Positions 50,854 to 58,664 of a stretch of DNA of 64,000 nucleotides are shown in pieces. The notes beneath the pieces are model-generated. The model did no database searches and was not told where the DNA came from. It saw nothing but the letters and a program-made list of their open reading frames with translations. Source of the stretch: Cytophagales bacterium (GTDB lineage Bacteria > Bacteroidota > Bacteroidia > Cytophagales > Spirosomataceae); NCBI GenBank assembly GCA_013298125.1, contig JAAFJP010000011.1, positions 99,360 to 163,359 on the forward strand. The letters run 5' to 3'. Both the position numbers and the translations under genes were made by a program. Every line of letters starts with the position of its first letter. The first letter of the stretch is position 1.

Positions 50854-50902
50854 TGGAAAATAAAATTCAAAACCCGATGCAGAAGCATCGGGCTACAATT
50901 TG

Positions 50903-50974
50903 TGGTCCCAGTGGGAATCGAACCCGCATCTAACGTTTAGGAAACGTCTATTCTATCCGTTGAACTATGGCACC
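50903..50974 (-). tRNA. tRNA-Arg (anticodon CCU)
   Basis: On the minus strand the anticodon arm is GACGT-TTCCTAA-ACGTT, giving CCU for AGG codons. The D stem GTTC/GAAT (one G:T) and the T arm GCGGG-TTCGATT-CCCAC are regular. The acceptor GGTGCCA/TGGGACC has one G-G mismatch (position 4:69). CCA is not encoded. A promoter of the kind seen before the other two tRNAs is not evident; a repeat array begins immediately upstream. Confidence 0.9.
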
Positions 50975-50979
50975 GTTTG

Positions 50980-51123
50980 GTTACTGGTTATCAGTTATTT
51001 GTTACTGGTTATTTGTAATAATTTTACCAGTATTCATCCTACAAATTTCTATAAAATCTATCAAAATTCAAACTCGAAAAACAGTTTTCCTAATAACTAA
51101 TAACCAGTAACAGATAACTAATA
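50980..51123. repeat. Fold-back array, GGTTACTGGTTATCAGTTATT dialect
   Basis: TTGGTTACTGGTTATCAG and TTACTGGTTATTTGTAAT on the left are matched by TAATAACTAATAACCAGT and AACAGATAACTAATAACC on the right. The right arm runs into the hflX stop codon (minus strand). The centre (51034-51085) is A+T-rich unique sequence. Confidence 0.85.
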
Positions 51124-52356
51124 ACCCACAACTTCCTCAGCCAACCAATTCGGGAAAATCTGAATATGTTTTTCTTTCACTAAATTCATAATGGCTGACC
51201 TCAATTCTTCAATATTCTCTCGTTGTTCTGCTGATATGAAAACCGTCAGCGGTTGAGGAGCATTCATAAACGAATTCTTTAAAAACTCCGTAACTTTCTC
51301 AATCCTGATTTGCTGATTGACAGGCTCATTGCCCGAACCTATTTCCCAATCATTAATCTCAACTTCTTCTGTCGAAAATAAATCTATCTTATTGAAAACC
51401 AGGACAGTAGGTTTGTTTGCCGCTCCAATGTCCACCAAAGTTGCGTTTACGACATCAATCTGTTCTTGGTAATTGGGATGAGAAATATCCACGACATGAA
51501 GCAAAATATCCGCCTCACGCACTTCGTCCAAAGTTGATTTAAACGACTCAATTAGCTTCGTAGGCAATTTGCGAATAAACCCTACGGTATCTGAGAGCAA
51601 GAAAGGTACATTCTCAAAAGTTACTTTTCTGACCGTGGCATCTACCGTTGCAAAGAGTTTATTTTCTGCAAAAACATCTGCCTTTGCTAACCTTTGCATC
51701 AGCGTAGATTTACCCACGTTGGTATAACCCACCAAAGACACCCGCACCATTCTATCACGATTTTTTCGTTGCGTCATCGACTGTTTATCGATTTGCTTCA
51801 ATTTTTCCTTCAAAAAAACGATACGGTCATTGGCAATACGTCGGTCAGTTTCCAATTCCTTTTCACCTGGTCCACGCATACCCACACCGCCCCGTTGCTT
51901 GGAAAGGTGAGACCACATACGAGTAAGTCGGGGAAGAATGTATTGTTGTTGAGCCAATTCTACTTGGGTGCGAGACTGAACCGTTTGGGCTCGCATCGCA
52001 AAGATGTTGAGAATCAGCAAACTACGGTCAAGAATTTTGACTTCTTTTTGAAATTTAGCGAATTCCCCTTCAATATTTCTAACCTGAATGGGCGATAAAT
52101 CATCATCAAAAATGACCATATCCACATCTTTATCAATCACAAAAGCGAGAATATCCTGCATTTTCCCCTTACCTACGTAGGTTTTATTATCAGGTTTTTC
52201 TAATTTTTGGGTAAAAGTATGGAGTGTATTTATCTTGGAAGTATCTGCCAAAAAGGCTAATTCGTCTAAATATTCTTTGGTTTGTTCAGCCGTTTGTTTC
52301 TGTGTCTGGACAGCAACCAAAACGGCGGTTTCATTTAATTCTTCTGTATTGTGCAT
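51118..52356 (-). CDS. hflX: GTPase HflX
   Basis: The protein has 412 residues. The N-terminal HflX domain (YVGKGKMQDILAFVIDKDVD; FDDDLSPIQVRNIE) is followed by a coiled-coil (GGVGMRGPGEKELETDRRIA) and the GTPase domain. This has GYTNVGKSTLMQRL (G1), DTVGFIRKLP (G3) and VFNKIDLF (G4). HflX binds the 50S ribosomal subunit and rescues stalled or heat-damaged ribosomes. Length is normal. Downstream on the minus strand lie the array and tRNA-Arg; upstream is a toxin-antitoxin pair in the same orientation. Confidence 0.97.
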   Translation of the reverse strand: MHNTEELNETAVLVAVQTQKQTAEQTKEYLDELAFLADTSKINTLHTFTQKLEKPDNKTYVGKGKMQDILAFVIDKDVDMVIFDDDLSPIQVRNIEGEFAKFQKEVKILDRSLLILNIFAMRAQTVQSRTQVELAQQQYILPRLTRMWSHLSKQRGGVGMRGPGEKELETDRRIANDRIVFLKEKLKQIDKQSMTQRKNRDRMVRVSLVGYTNVGKSTLMQRLAKADVFAENKLFATVDATVRKVTFENVPFLLSDTVGFIRKLPTKLIESFKSTLDEVREADILLHVVDISHPNYQEQIDVVNATLVDIGAANKPTVLVFNKIDLFSTEEVEINDWEIGSGNEPVNQQIRIEKVTEFLKNSFMNAPQPLTVFISAEQRENIEELRSAIMNLVKEKHIQIFPNWLAEEVVGY

Positions 52357-52381
52357 ATAATTTGTTGATGCCTAATAGACA

Positions 52382-52714
52382 TTAATCTTCTTCTAAAAAT
52401 TTTAATAGACTTTTCAATTCTTTATCTGAAATATTTTCCATATCAGATTTATCAAAAATAGTAAGTAAGAAAAGGGTTTCTTCTACTATTCTAACACAAG
52501 TAATAACCCTCGCACCAGCCGATTTACCCTTACCTTTACTACTGATTGGAAGTCTAATTTTGTAACAATTATTTCCCAGAGAACTTCCTTGAATAGGATT
52601 CTCTGATAAATCATTTCCTAACTCCGCTAAATCTTCTCCAATAGATGGATATTTTTTCGCCAATCTTTTCAACTGACGACCGAAAGGTGGTATAGCCTCA
52701 ATTTTAAAGCTCAT
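52382..52714 (-). CDS. RelE/ParE-superfamily toxin-like protein
   Basis: The protein has 110 residues. FGRQLKRLAKKYPSIGEDLA followed by PIQGSSLGNNCYKIRLPISS, ARVITCVRIVEETLFLLTIF and DKSDMENIS is the beta-sheet and helix order of RelE/ParE toxins. RelE-type toxins cleave mRNA at the ribosome and ParE-type toxins target gyrase; which applies cannot be read. Its start overlaps the upstream small gene by 11 bp, as expected for translational coupling with an antitoxin. Confidence 0.85.
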   Translation of the reverse strand: MSFKIEAIPPFGRQLKRLAKKYPSIGEDLAELGNDLSENPIQGSSLGNNCYKIRLPISSKGKGKSAGARVITCVRIVEETLFLLTIFDKSDMENISDKELKSLLKFLEED

Positions 52715-52910
52715 TCAGTAAATCTTTTAACGATTGAGATTTCATTTTACCTTTGTCCACCATTTTCATATTTTCAACGGCTTCTTTGATTTCATCCATC
52801 AAAAGAGCTTTGGCTGGTGAAATTGGCTTTGCTTTTACGAACGAAAAATTATTTAATAATTCCATCACAAAAGCTGCCTTAGTGTCTTTTACTTCTAATA
52901 AAATATTCAT
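52704..52910 (-). CDS. Putative antitoxin
   Basis: The protein has 68 residues and no recognised fold beyond a short beta segment (MNILLEVKDTKAAFVMELLN) and helical C-terminus (KSQSLKDLLNEL). Size, order and the 11-bp overlap with the RelE/ParE-like gene point to an antitoxin that binds and neutralises it. Similar small proteins occur before RelE-like genes in Bacteroidota. Confidence 0.75.
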   Translation of the reverse strand: MNILLEVKDTKAAFVMELLNNFSFVKAKPISPAKALLMDEIKEAVENMKMVDKGKMKSQSLKDLLNEL

Positions 52911-52915
52911 GATTT

Positions 52916-54856
52916 CTAATTTTTAAACTCTTCCAATAACTTCTCATACCCCGCCAAATGCAAATAATTCTCCTCCTTCACCGCAAATGTATGCCCAAAA
53001 CCTTCTGCAATTTTTACCACTTCTATTGGTTTTAGGCTACCTTTTTGGGCTAATTCTTTTGATAAACCTATCAAAAAATTGAGGTTAGTTTCTAATAATT
53101 CACGGGTTTCAGTTCCGAGGTCACGCATCATACGCTCGATTGCCCAATCGGTTACGCTCAAATCCATGCTGTAAGGTCCTGAGTGGGCGTACCATGCTTG
53201 AAAATTCTTGTCAAAACCATATTTACGGATATATTCCATAATCATCGAAGTTGCTTCCTCACGGTCAAACGAACGAGAAATAGTGGCTTTATCTTCTCCA
53301 AAAATTATCTCTTCGGCAATTCCGCCAGCCAAATAAATTTTGATTTTGCTGATAATATTTTCTTTCGACAAATGAATCAAGTGCGGAAACGCAAAGCCTT
53401 GTGCATAACGTGAGGCAACCCGTGATTTCAATTGCAAAGGGGCAAGTCCCAACAAAATTCCGTAAACAATGGCGTGTCCAGCTTCGTGTACGGCAATACT
53501 CGCAATCATATCAGGAGAATTATCTTGACGGATTTGGTCGATTTTACCTGTATAATCCAACTCAATCATCTTTTTGCCTGCCAAATCAGCTACGATTTTC
53601 TTTCTGTCAAAATCATAATCCATCGCAATGTGCATCAGATTTCCCATGAAAGCCTCAAACAATAATTTCGAGAGATTTGCCTCCACAATATCCGTAATAC
53701 TTGAAAATACTGGGCGAACTCCTTGCACTGGAAAAACCCCATTTTGATAAATTAATTGATTGAGATTTTCGGTAATTTCAATATCAACCCCAAAATGTTC
53801 TTTGTTTTTCTTGACAATTTTACGCAGTTCCTCGGCAATAAGTTTTTCAAAATCTGTTTTACGTAAAGACTTGTAAATCAGGTGAATATTCCCAAAACGA
53901 GCTACTTGTTCTGGCTTAAATTTGCGTGAAAGAGCATTTTTAATATCGACAATCGTGATTTTTTCTGTATATGCTCTAAAAATATCCGCTTCGATGTCTG
54001 TCTCACCCGTTTCGTTTGCCATAGAATAGGCTTCGTCCAAATTTCCCGAAATAATAATCAATGATTTCGAGTGATTGATGGGTTCGTAAACCTTCTTTTT
54101 CTCACGAGTAGCCTGCATCATTCTCAACACATCTTCTTCACGCATTTCGGCAATATCAGCTACACTTTCTTTCAAATCAAAAATCTTTTTCAGACTCTGT
54201 GCCTCCCAAACACCCACGGTTGCTTCCTCTTCTTCTGCATACGCCCCAACACCCATCGGATTCGTTGGGTCGGGTGGCATTGGAGGAGCATCTTTGAGTT
54301 TTTGCTTACGCTTTTGGCGTTGCATGGCGGCGTACAAATAGCGTTGCAAATAATCATCAATGGATTCCTTCGCATCACGTTTTGCTAACTTTCCATCCGA
54401 CAATAATTCCCAAAAATCTTGGAATCGAGTGTTTAGAAGCGGTTTTCCTTCTGAATCTATGGTATAAAAACGTTGGATTTCATCAAATAAAATAATGGCT
54501 GGTTTGGCATCATTGATTCCGTTAGTTTCTAAAATAGACGACACGGTACTATTCCAAGTGCTTTCGCCATTAGACAATTCAACTTCTACGAAACGGTCTT
54601 GGTATTCTAATTTTGAGACTAATTTTCTGATTAAATCGGTCTTACCCACGCCCGTCATACCCCACAAATTGACGATGATGGGTCGTGTCAAAATCTCTGG
54701 CATCAAATACCAGATTTGGATATAATCGACCAATTCTTCGATGATATAGTCGATACCAATAAATTCATGCTTCAACTCCCCCTTCACTTGTTCGAGGCGT
54801 TGCTTTTTGGTGTTTATCTCTTCGAGATTTATGTTTATTTTAGGTTGAATTGACAT
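52916..54856 (-). CDS. Clp-like AAA+ ATPase fused to FtsH-type (M41) metallopeptidase
   Basis: The protein has 646 residues and no transmembrane segment. Residues 66-73 are GMTGVGKT (Walker A) and 121-127 ILFDEIQ (Walker B). The small-domain text FPVQGVRPVFSSITDIVEAN resembles the Clp/HSP100 C-terminal arginine region (the G-x-R-P pattern). The peptidase half begins near 445: HEAGHAIVYG (zinc HExxH, about 452-456), LAGGIAEEIIFGED and then SFDREEATSMIMEYIRKYGF. The last supplies the Asp ligand in the position of FtsH N-D-L-x-x-A-T. FtsH proteases carry two N-terminal membrane helices and an SRH-type AAA domain, and neither is seen here. The expected product is a soluble ATP-dependent zinc protease. 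Domain assignment is from motifs only. Confidence 0.85.
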   Translation of the reverse strand: MSIQPKININLEEINTKKQRLEQVKGELKHEFIGIDYIIEELVDYIQIWYLMPEILTRPIIVNLWGMTGVGKTDLIRKLVSKLEYQDRFVEVELSNGESTWNSTVSSILETNGINDAKPAIILFDEIQRFYTIDSEGKPLLNTRFQDFWELLSDGKLAKRDAKESIDDYLQRYLYAAMQRQKRKQKLKDAPPMPPDPTNPMGVGAYAEEEEATVGVWEAQSLKKIFDLKESVADIAEMREEDVLRMMQATREKKKVYEPINHSKSLIIISGNLDEAYSMANETGETDIEADIFRAYTEKITIVDIKNALSRKFKPEQVARFGNIHLIYKSLRKTDFEKLIAEELRKIVKKNKEHFGVDIEITENLNQLIYQNGVFPVQGVRPVFSSITDIVEANLSKLLFEAFMGNLMHIAMDYDFDRKKIVADLAGKKMIELDYTGKIDQIRQDNSPDMIASIAVHEAGHAIVYGILLGLAPLQLKSRVASRYAQGFAFPHLIHLSKENIISKIKIYLAGGIAEEIIFGEDKATISRSFDREEATSMIMEYIRKYGFDKNFQAWYAHSGPYSMDLSVTDWAIERMMRDLGTETRELLETNLNFLIGLSKELAQKGSLKPIEVVKIAEGFGHTFAVKEENYLHLAGYEKLLEEFKN

Positions 54857-54861
54857 ATATC

Positions 54862-55085
54862 TGGTTGATTGGTTATTGGAGAATTGGTTTATTAGTTACT
54901 GGTTTAATAGAGAATTGGTTTATTGGTTATCAGTTAATTCGTTGATTGGTCATTGGAGAATTGGTTAATTGGTTACTGGTTAATTCGTTGATTGGTTATT
55001 AAGAAATTGACGATTAGAGTTTAAATTATTTCTAATTAGTCAGTACCCAATAAACCAGTACACCAGTAACTAATAAACCAGTAAC
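54862..55085. repeat. Fold-back array, GGTTATTGGAGAATTGGTTTATT dialect
   Basis: Many variants of TTGGTTATTGG, GAATTGGTT and TTACTGGTT occur, then AGTACCCAATAAACCAGTAC, ACCAGTAACTAATAAACCAG. The array begins 6 bp upstream of the AAA-peptidase start. Confidence 0.88.
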
Positions 55086-55344
55086 CAAAATAATACACAA
55101 ATGTATTAACTAAAAATACAAATAATGTTTTAGATTCAAGAATTAACCAATAAAATGATTGAATTGTAATTGAATTGCCCTTCGGAGGACAATATCCATG
55201 AAGAAGGATTTTGAAGAAACCGAGAGGAGCTATTTAGCAGAAAATTTGTCTTAACTTCATGGCATTGGTGGCTATCATTGAGCCGTTTAAAATTTTGTGG
55301 AGCAAAGGTGGGTAATTTTTTTTTGATATGCAAGTTAGTCATTG
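55086..55344. other. Unexplained segment between two repeat arrays
   Basis: This unique-looking stretch has no gene I can support; a 68-codon minus-strand frame has no recognisable feature. Small palindromes occur (for example GCCCTTCGGAGGAC). I see no promoter with both expected elements, so an RNA gene is only a possibility. Confidence 0.4.
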
Positions 55345-55428
55345 GAAATTAGTTATTGGTTATTAGGAAAATGAAAATTCCAAAAGTCTTCTACCAATAA
55401 CTAATAACCAATAACTGATAACCAATAT
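55345..55428. repeat. Fold-back array next to the DUF2911 stop codon
   Basis: GAAATTAGTTATTGGTTATT on the left is answered by CCAATAACTAATAACCAATA and CTGATAACCAATATC on the right. It meets the stop codon of the DUF2911 gene (minus strand TAG). Confidence 0.8.
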
Positions 55429-56265
55429 CTACTTCAACGAAGCAATCAATTTCTCATTCAAAGCCACGTAATCATCGTTTTTCGCTTCTTTTGCAGAGGC
55501 AATAGACTCATTGGCAGTTTTAGTAGCCGCCGCTTTGTCACCTAATTTTGCTTGAATTTTTGCTTTCAAGTGCATAATCCAGAAGGCTTTTGGGTTATTT
55601 TCGATAGCTTTATCAGCCCAAGAAAGTGCTTTTGATAAATCTTTTCCAGCCTCGAAATAATAACTTGCCGCTTGAAAATATGGACGGTTGTCCACGTTCA
55701 TTGCATTGTCAATTGACTTAGAAATTTTAGCATCAATATCAGCCACAACAGGAATCGAAATAGCCGTTTTTTCCCACATCACATGTATTTCTGCACTGGC
55801 AGGCATTACGTTTGCTACTTGCATCGTGAATGTTTCCATCGACATTGGCAAAGTCATTGGCTTCACTTTGAATTTAGCCACATCTTCTTCTGCCTTATAT
55901 CCATCAACACCCCAATTGTTCAATCCTTTGTTTAAAATAACTTCCCACTCGTCTTTGTTTGGAATAGTATAAAGTACGTAAGAACCCGCTTTTACAGCTA
56001 CTCCGCCTACTTTTACGTCTTCTCCGAACGTAACTTTGGTAGCACCGTTAGCACCTGTTCTCCATAATTTACCATAAGGAGCTAAGTCTCCAAAAACAGT
56101 ACGTCCTTTCATATTAGGACGAGAATAAACGATTTCAATTGACGACAAAGCAAAGTCTTGCTTAATGGTTTGTGTTGGACTTGGTGCTGGTGTTTTGATT
56201 CCCTGAGCATTTACTCCAAAACTTGCTAATACTGTGGCTACGATAGCGTAAAGTAATTTTTTCAT
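55429..56265 (-). CDS. Secreted DUF2911 protein with TPR-like tail
   Basis: The start at 56265 (MKKLLYAIVATVLASFGVNA) gives 278 residues with a signal peptide. QDFALSSIEIVYSRPNMKGR, VFGDLAPYGKLWRTGANGAT and KAGSYVLYTIPNKDEWEVIL are the DUF2911 core. Residues about 205-278 form TPR-like helices (YYFEAGKDLSKALSWADKAI). The function of the family is unknown; members are frequent in Bacteroidota and exported. It has a candidate promoter and lies downstream of the PhyH gene, which has its own terminator. Confidence 0.9.
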   Translation of the reverse strand: MKKLLYAIVATVLASFGVNAQGIKTPAPSPTQTIKQDFALSSIEIVYSRPNMKGRTVFGDLAPYGKLWRTGANGATKVTFGEDVKVGGVAVKAGSYVLYTIPNKDEWEVILNKGLNNWGVDGYKAEEDVAKFKVKPMTLPMSMETFTMQVANVMPASAEIHVMWEKTAISIPVVADIDAKISKSIDNAMNVDNRPYFQAASYYFEAGKDLSKALSWADKAIENNPKAFWIMHLKAKIQAKLGDKAAATKTANESIASAKEAKNDDYVALNEKLIASLK

Positions 56266-56295
56266 TGTTAGTTTGTTTTTTGTTTTAATAAAGAA

Positions 56296-56326
56296 CAAAG
56301 GTAATGATTGTTTTGCTTAACCGAAA
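56296..56326 (-). promoter_or_regulatory. Candidate promoter of the DUF2911 gene
   Basis: On the minus strand TTTC (56323-56326), a 19-nt spacer and TACCTTTG (56296-56303). The downstream box matches TAnnTTTG exactly, and the upstream box has one mismatch. Confidence 0.5.
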
Positions 56327-56346
56327 TACCGTTTGTGGATAAATCA

Positions 56347-56383
56347 AAAAAGGCTTGTGAAATTCAATTTCACAAGCCTTTTA
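56347..56383 (-). terminator. Terminator of the PhyH-type gene
   Basis: AAAGGCTTGTGAAA and TTTCACAAGCCTTT form a hairpin with a 5-nt loop. On the minus strand a T-run follows. Confidence 0.9.
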
Positions 56384-56399
56384 ATGAGTATTTCTAATT

Positions 56400-57260
56400 T
56401 TACACAGCCATCTCAACCTCTTTCTCCCAACCCGTTTCTTGCAATGCTGGGTCTTCTTCTTTTTTCAAAAAATCGTTAGTTGATACGCCGTTTGCCTCCC
56501 AATCCAAAATAGCATTGTCTGGGACAATATCAACTGGCGTGTAATAAGAAGATGATTTTTCGTTGTAAGCCAAATTTGACTGCGAATTATAACAAGAAAT
56601 CAATGACCATCTTGGATGCTCCGAAAGATTAGCTGCTGAACGATGAAGCGTATTACTATGGAAAAACAGAGCATCCCCAGGTTGTAATTCTACATACACT
56701 AAGTCCATGGTTTTCAGACAATTATCTACAAAAACCATATCCGCACCTACTTGTTCGCCCGCAAAGCCATGATTGACACGACCTAATTTATGAGAACCGT
56801 TGATGACTTGTAAACAACCATTTTGCTGAGTTGCTTCGGTCAATGCCACCATCACCGAAATCAATTGGTCAGGGAACATGAACTGATTTTTGTACCAATA
56901 TCCATAGTCTTGATGCCACTCCCACGCTCCCCCAACACGTGGCTCTTTTTGCATCAATTTTGAGTGATAATGACAAACAGGTGCATCTGAATCTAATAAT
57001 TGAGCAACGCCATTTACCATTCTTTCACTCCGAGTCAAATACCCATAAGTATCGTCCCCAGGCGTAAACCACAAGGCTAATTTGGTCTTTTTACCCGACT
57101 GATCGTTCAAATCTAAGGAGTTTTTAGAGATTGAAACATCCTCAACCGCAATTGTGTAAAGTTTATCGATTTCTTTTTTACTGAAAAAATTTCTCTTAAT
57201 CACATAACCATCACGGTGGTAGTCAATTATTTCGTTTTCGGAAAGCACGGGATTATTCAT
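56400..57260 (-). CDS. Phytanoyl-CoA dioxygenase (PhyH) family protein
   Basis: The protein has 286 residues. WEWHQDYGYWY supplies the H-x-D iron ligands near residue 117 and FHSNTLHRSAANLSEHPRW the distal His and 2-oxoglutarate-binding Arg. FMFPDQLISVMVALTEATQQ and GCLQVINGSHKLGR are conserved blocks. These enzymes hydroxylate diverse small molecules using Fe(II), O2 and 2-oxoglutarate; the substrate is unknown. It is divergent from an AraC regulator about 300 bp away, a pairing often seen with catabolic genes. A 96-bp perfect inverted repeat lies between them. Confidence 0.92.
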   Translation of the reverse strand: MNNPVLSENEIIDYHRDGYVIKRNFFSKKEIDKLYTIAVEDVSISKNSLDLNDQSGKKTKLALWFTPGDDTYGYLTRSERMVNGVAQLLDSDAPVCHYHSKLMQKEPRVGGAWEWHQDYGYWYKNQFMFPDQLISVMVALTEATQQNGCLQVINGSHKLGRVNHGFAGEQVGADMVFVDNCLKTMDLVYVELQPGDALFFHSNTLHRSAANLSEHPRWSLISCYNSQSNLAYNEKSSSYYTPVDIVPDNAILDWEANGVSTNDFLKKEEDPALQETGWEKEVEMAV

Positions 57261-57299
57261 AGCTATTTTTTATTTTGTGTCTCAACTACGATTTTTCTT

Positions 57300-57395
57300 A
57301 CTTGTCATCCCGACGAAGGAGGGAACTGTTAAATACTCTCAAAATCCGATTGAAGCATTAAATTAATAGTTCCCTCCTTCGTCGGGATGACAAGT
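57300..57395. repeat. Perfect 28-bp inverted repeat element (96 bp)
   Basis: The left arm (57300-57327) starts ACTTGTCATCCCGACGAAGG and the right arm (57368-57395) is its exact complement. A 40-bp A+T-rich centre lies between. Identity of the arms suggests recent activity or strong selection for the structure. It holds no gene. Confidence 0.92.
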
Positions 57396-57418
57396 CTAAG
57401 TAAAATCAAAAAAGAAAC

Positions 57419-57434
57419 TATTTTGTTAAATTTG
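57419..57434 (+). promoter_or_regulatory. Candidate promoter/operator motif upstream of AraC gene 2
   Basis: TATTTTGTTAAATTTG is identical to the motif at 30322-30337, upstream of the paralogous AraC gene, at a similar distance (about 135 bp). Confidence 0.5.
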
Positions 57435-57568
57435 ACAGCACAAAATTGTTGTGTTTTTTTGTAAATTTCTACCATTCTTATTTCAGAAAGTAATATTATT
57501 TTGCACAAATTAATTATATTTGTAAAATACATTGAAATATTAGTACTATATTGTCAACAATTCAATCT

Positions 57569-58435
57569 ATGAAACCATTACTCCAAAAATTACCGCTTCC
57601 CTCTGATTCATCATTCGTTTTGGTTGATTTTGATGTGCCATATTTCGAGACCCCTTGGCATTTTCACCCTGAGTATGAGATTGTGCTGGTAACAGAAAGT
57701 TCTGGACAACGCTTTGTGGGTGAGCATATCAAGGAGTACAAAGAAGGTGATTTGTGTCTCATCGGACCTCATGTGCCACATCTTTATCGTAGTCACGAGG
57801 AATATTATTGGGCAGATTCAACATTAAGAGCTAAGTCAATTGTCATCCATTTTAAGGATGATTTCTTGGGGAAAGATTTTTTCAATATTCCCGAAATGAG
57901 CCACATTAAAGCCCTTTTTGAGAAATCTACGAAGGTTTTGGATATAGTTGGCGAGGCAAATAAATTCATTTCGGAAAAATTGGTAGCGATGTTTTCAGAA
58001 AATCCGACCAAAAAATTATTGTCACTTTTAGAGATTTTAGACACCCTCGCAAGGTCGAATGACTACGACTATCTGACCTCTGGCAATAGTTTTGGAACAA
58101 ATATCAAGGACTCGGACAGAGTAAATAAGGTTTTTGAATACGTGATGAACAATTTTAAAGAGGAAATACGATTAGGCGAAGTGGCGGATTTAATCGCCAT
58201 GTCCGAAACCTCATTTTCGAGGTATTTTAAAAGTAGAACCAATAAAAATTTCTCCGATTTTTTGATTCAAATACGGGTTGCTCATGCCTGCAAGTTGCTG
58301 GTAGAAGACAAGTTAGGCATTGCTGATATTTGTTATGAATCAGGTTTTAATAATCTCTCAAACTTCAATAGAAAGTTTAAGGAAGTTATGAACGTTACGC
58401 CTTCTAATTATCAGAGAAATTTGTTGAAATCGTAG
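57569..58435 (+). CDS. AraC-family transcriptional regulator
   Basis: The ATG at 57569 (MKPLLQKLPLPSDSSFVLVD) gives 288 residues; a TTG at 57551 was rejected. The cupin part (YFETPWHFHPEYEIVLVTES) and C-terminal helix-turn-helix pair (LGEVADLIAMSETSFSRYFK; LGIADICYESGFNNLSNFNR) are clear. It is a paralogue of the regulator at 30465-31310. Its divergent neighbour is the PhyH gene, which it probably controls. The ligand is unknown. Confidence 0.93.
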   Translation: MKPLLQKLPLPSDSSFVLVDFDVPYFETPWHFHPEYEIVLVTESSGQRFVGEHIKEYKEGDLCLIGPHVPHLYRSHEEYYWADSTLRAKSIVIHFKDDFLGKDFFNIPEMSHIKALFEKSTKVLDIVGEANKFISEKLVAMFSENPTKKLLSLLEILDTLARSNDYDYLTSGNSFGTNIKDSDRVNKVFEYVMNNFKEEIRLGEVADLIAMSETSFSRYFKSRTNKNFSDFLIQIRVAHACKLLVEDKLGIADICYESGFNNLSNFNRKFKEVMNVTPSNYQRNLLKS

Positions 58436-58506
58436 AATGAAAATATCGGAACGATGTGTTCATAATCGCAAATATTTTCGTATTACAAAATTTTGTGGTA
58501 AAATCA

Positions 58507-58540
58507 AGTATAATGGGTTTCCAACTTGTTTACTTTAACC
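58507..58540. repeat. Half-copy of the GGTTTCCAACCTGTT element
   Basis: AGTATAATGGGTTTCCAACT and TGTTTACTTTAACC resemble one arm of the element at 60412-60473. The remaining gap 58436-58664 also holds GAACGATGTGTTCATAATCG, similar to the palindrome at 30348-30362. Confidence 0.55.
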
Positions 58541-58664
58541 ATAAAAATTTTGCCCCATAAAGTATTATGTGAGGATTTTTTTTCCATCAAATCCATGTCG
58601 TCAATAGTTTATTTTGAAGTTGTAGCAATAAGTATGAAATTAAAATTTAAGATAAAGCCTTTTT

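Noticed and set aside
55136..55342. Small protein gene on the minus strand
   Set aside because: The 68-codon frame has no family resemblance, signal or conserved motif, and it starts within a repeat.
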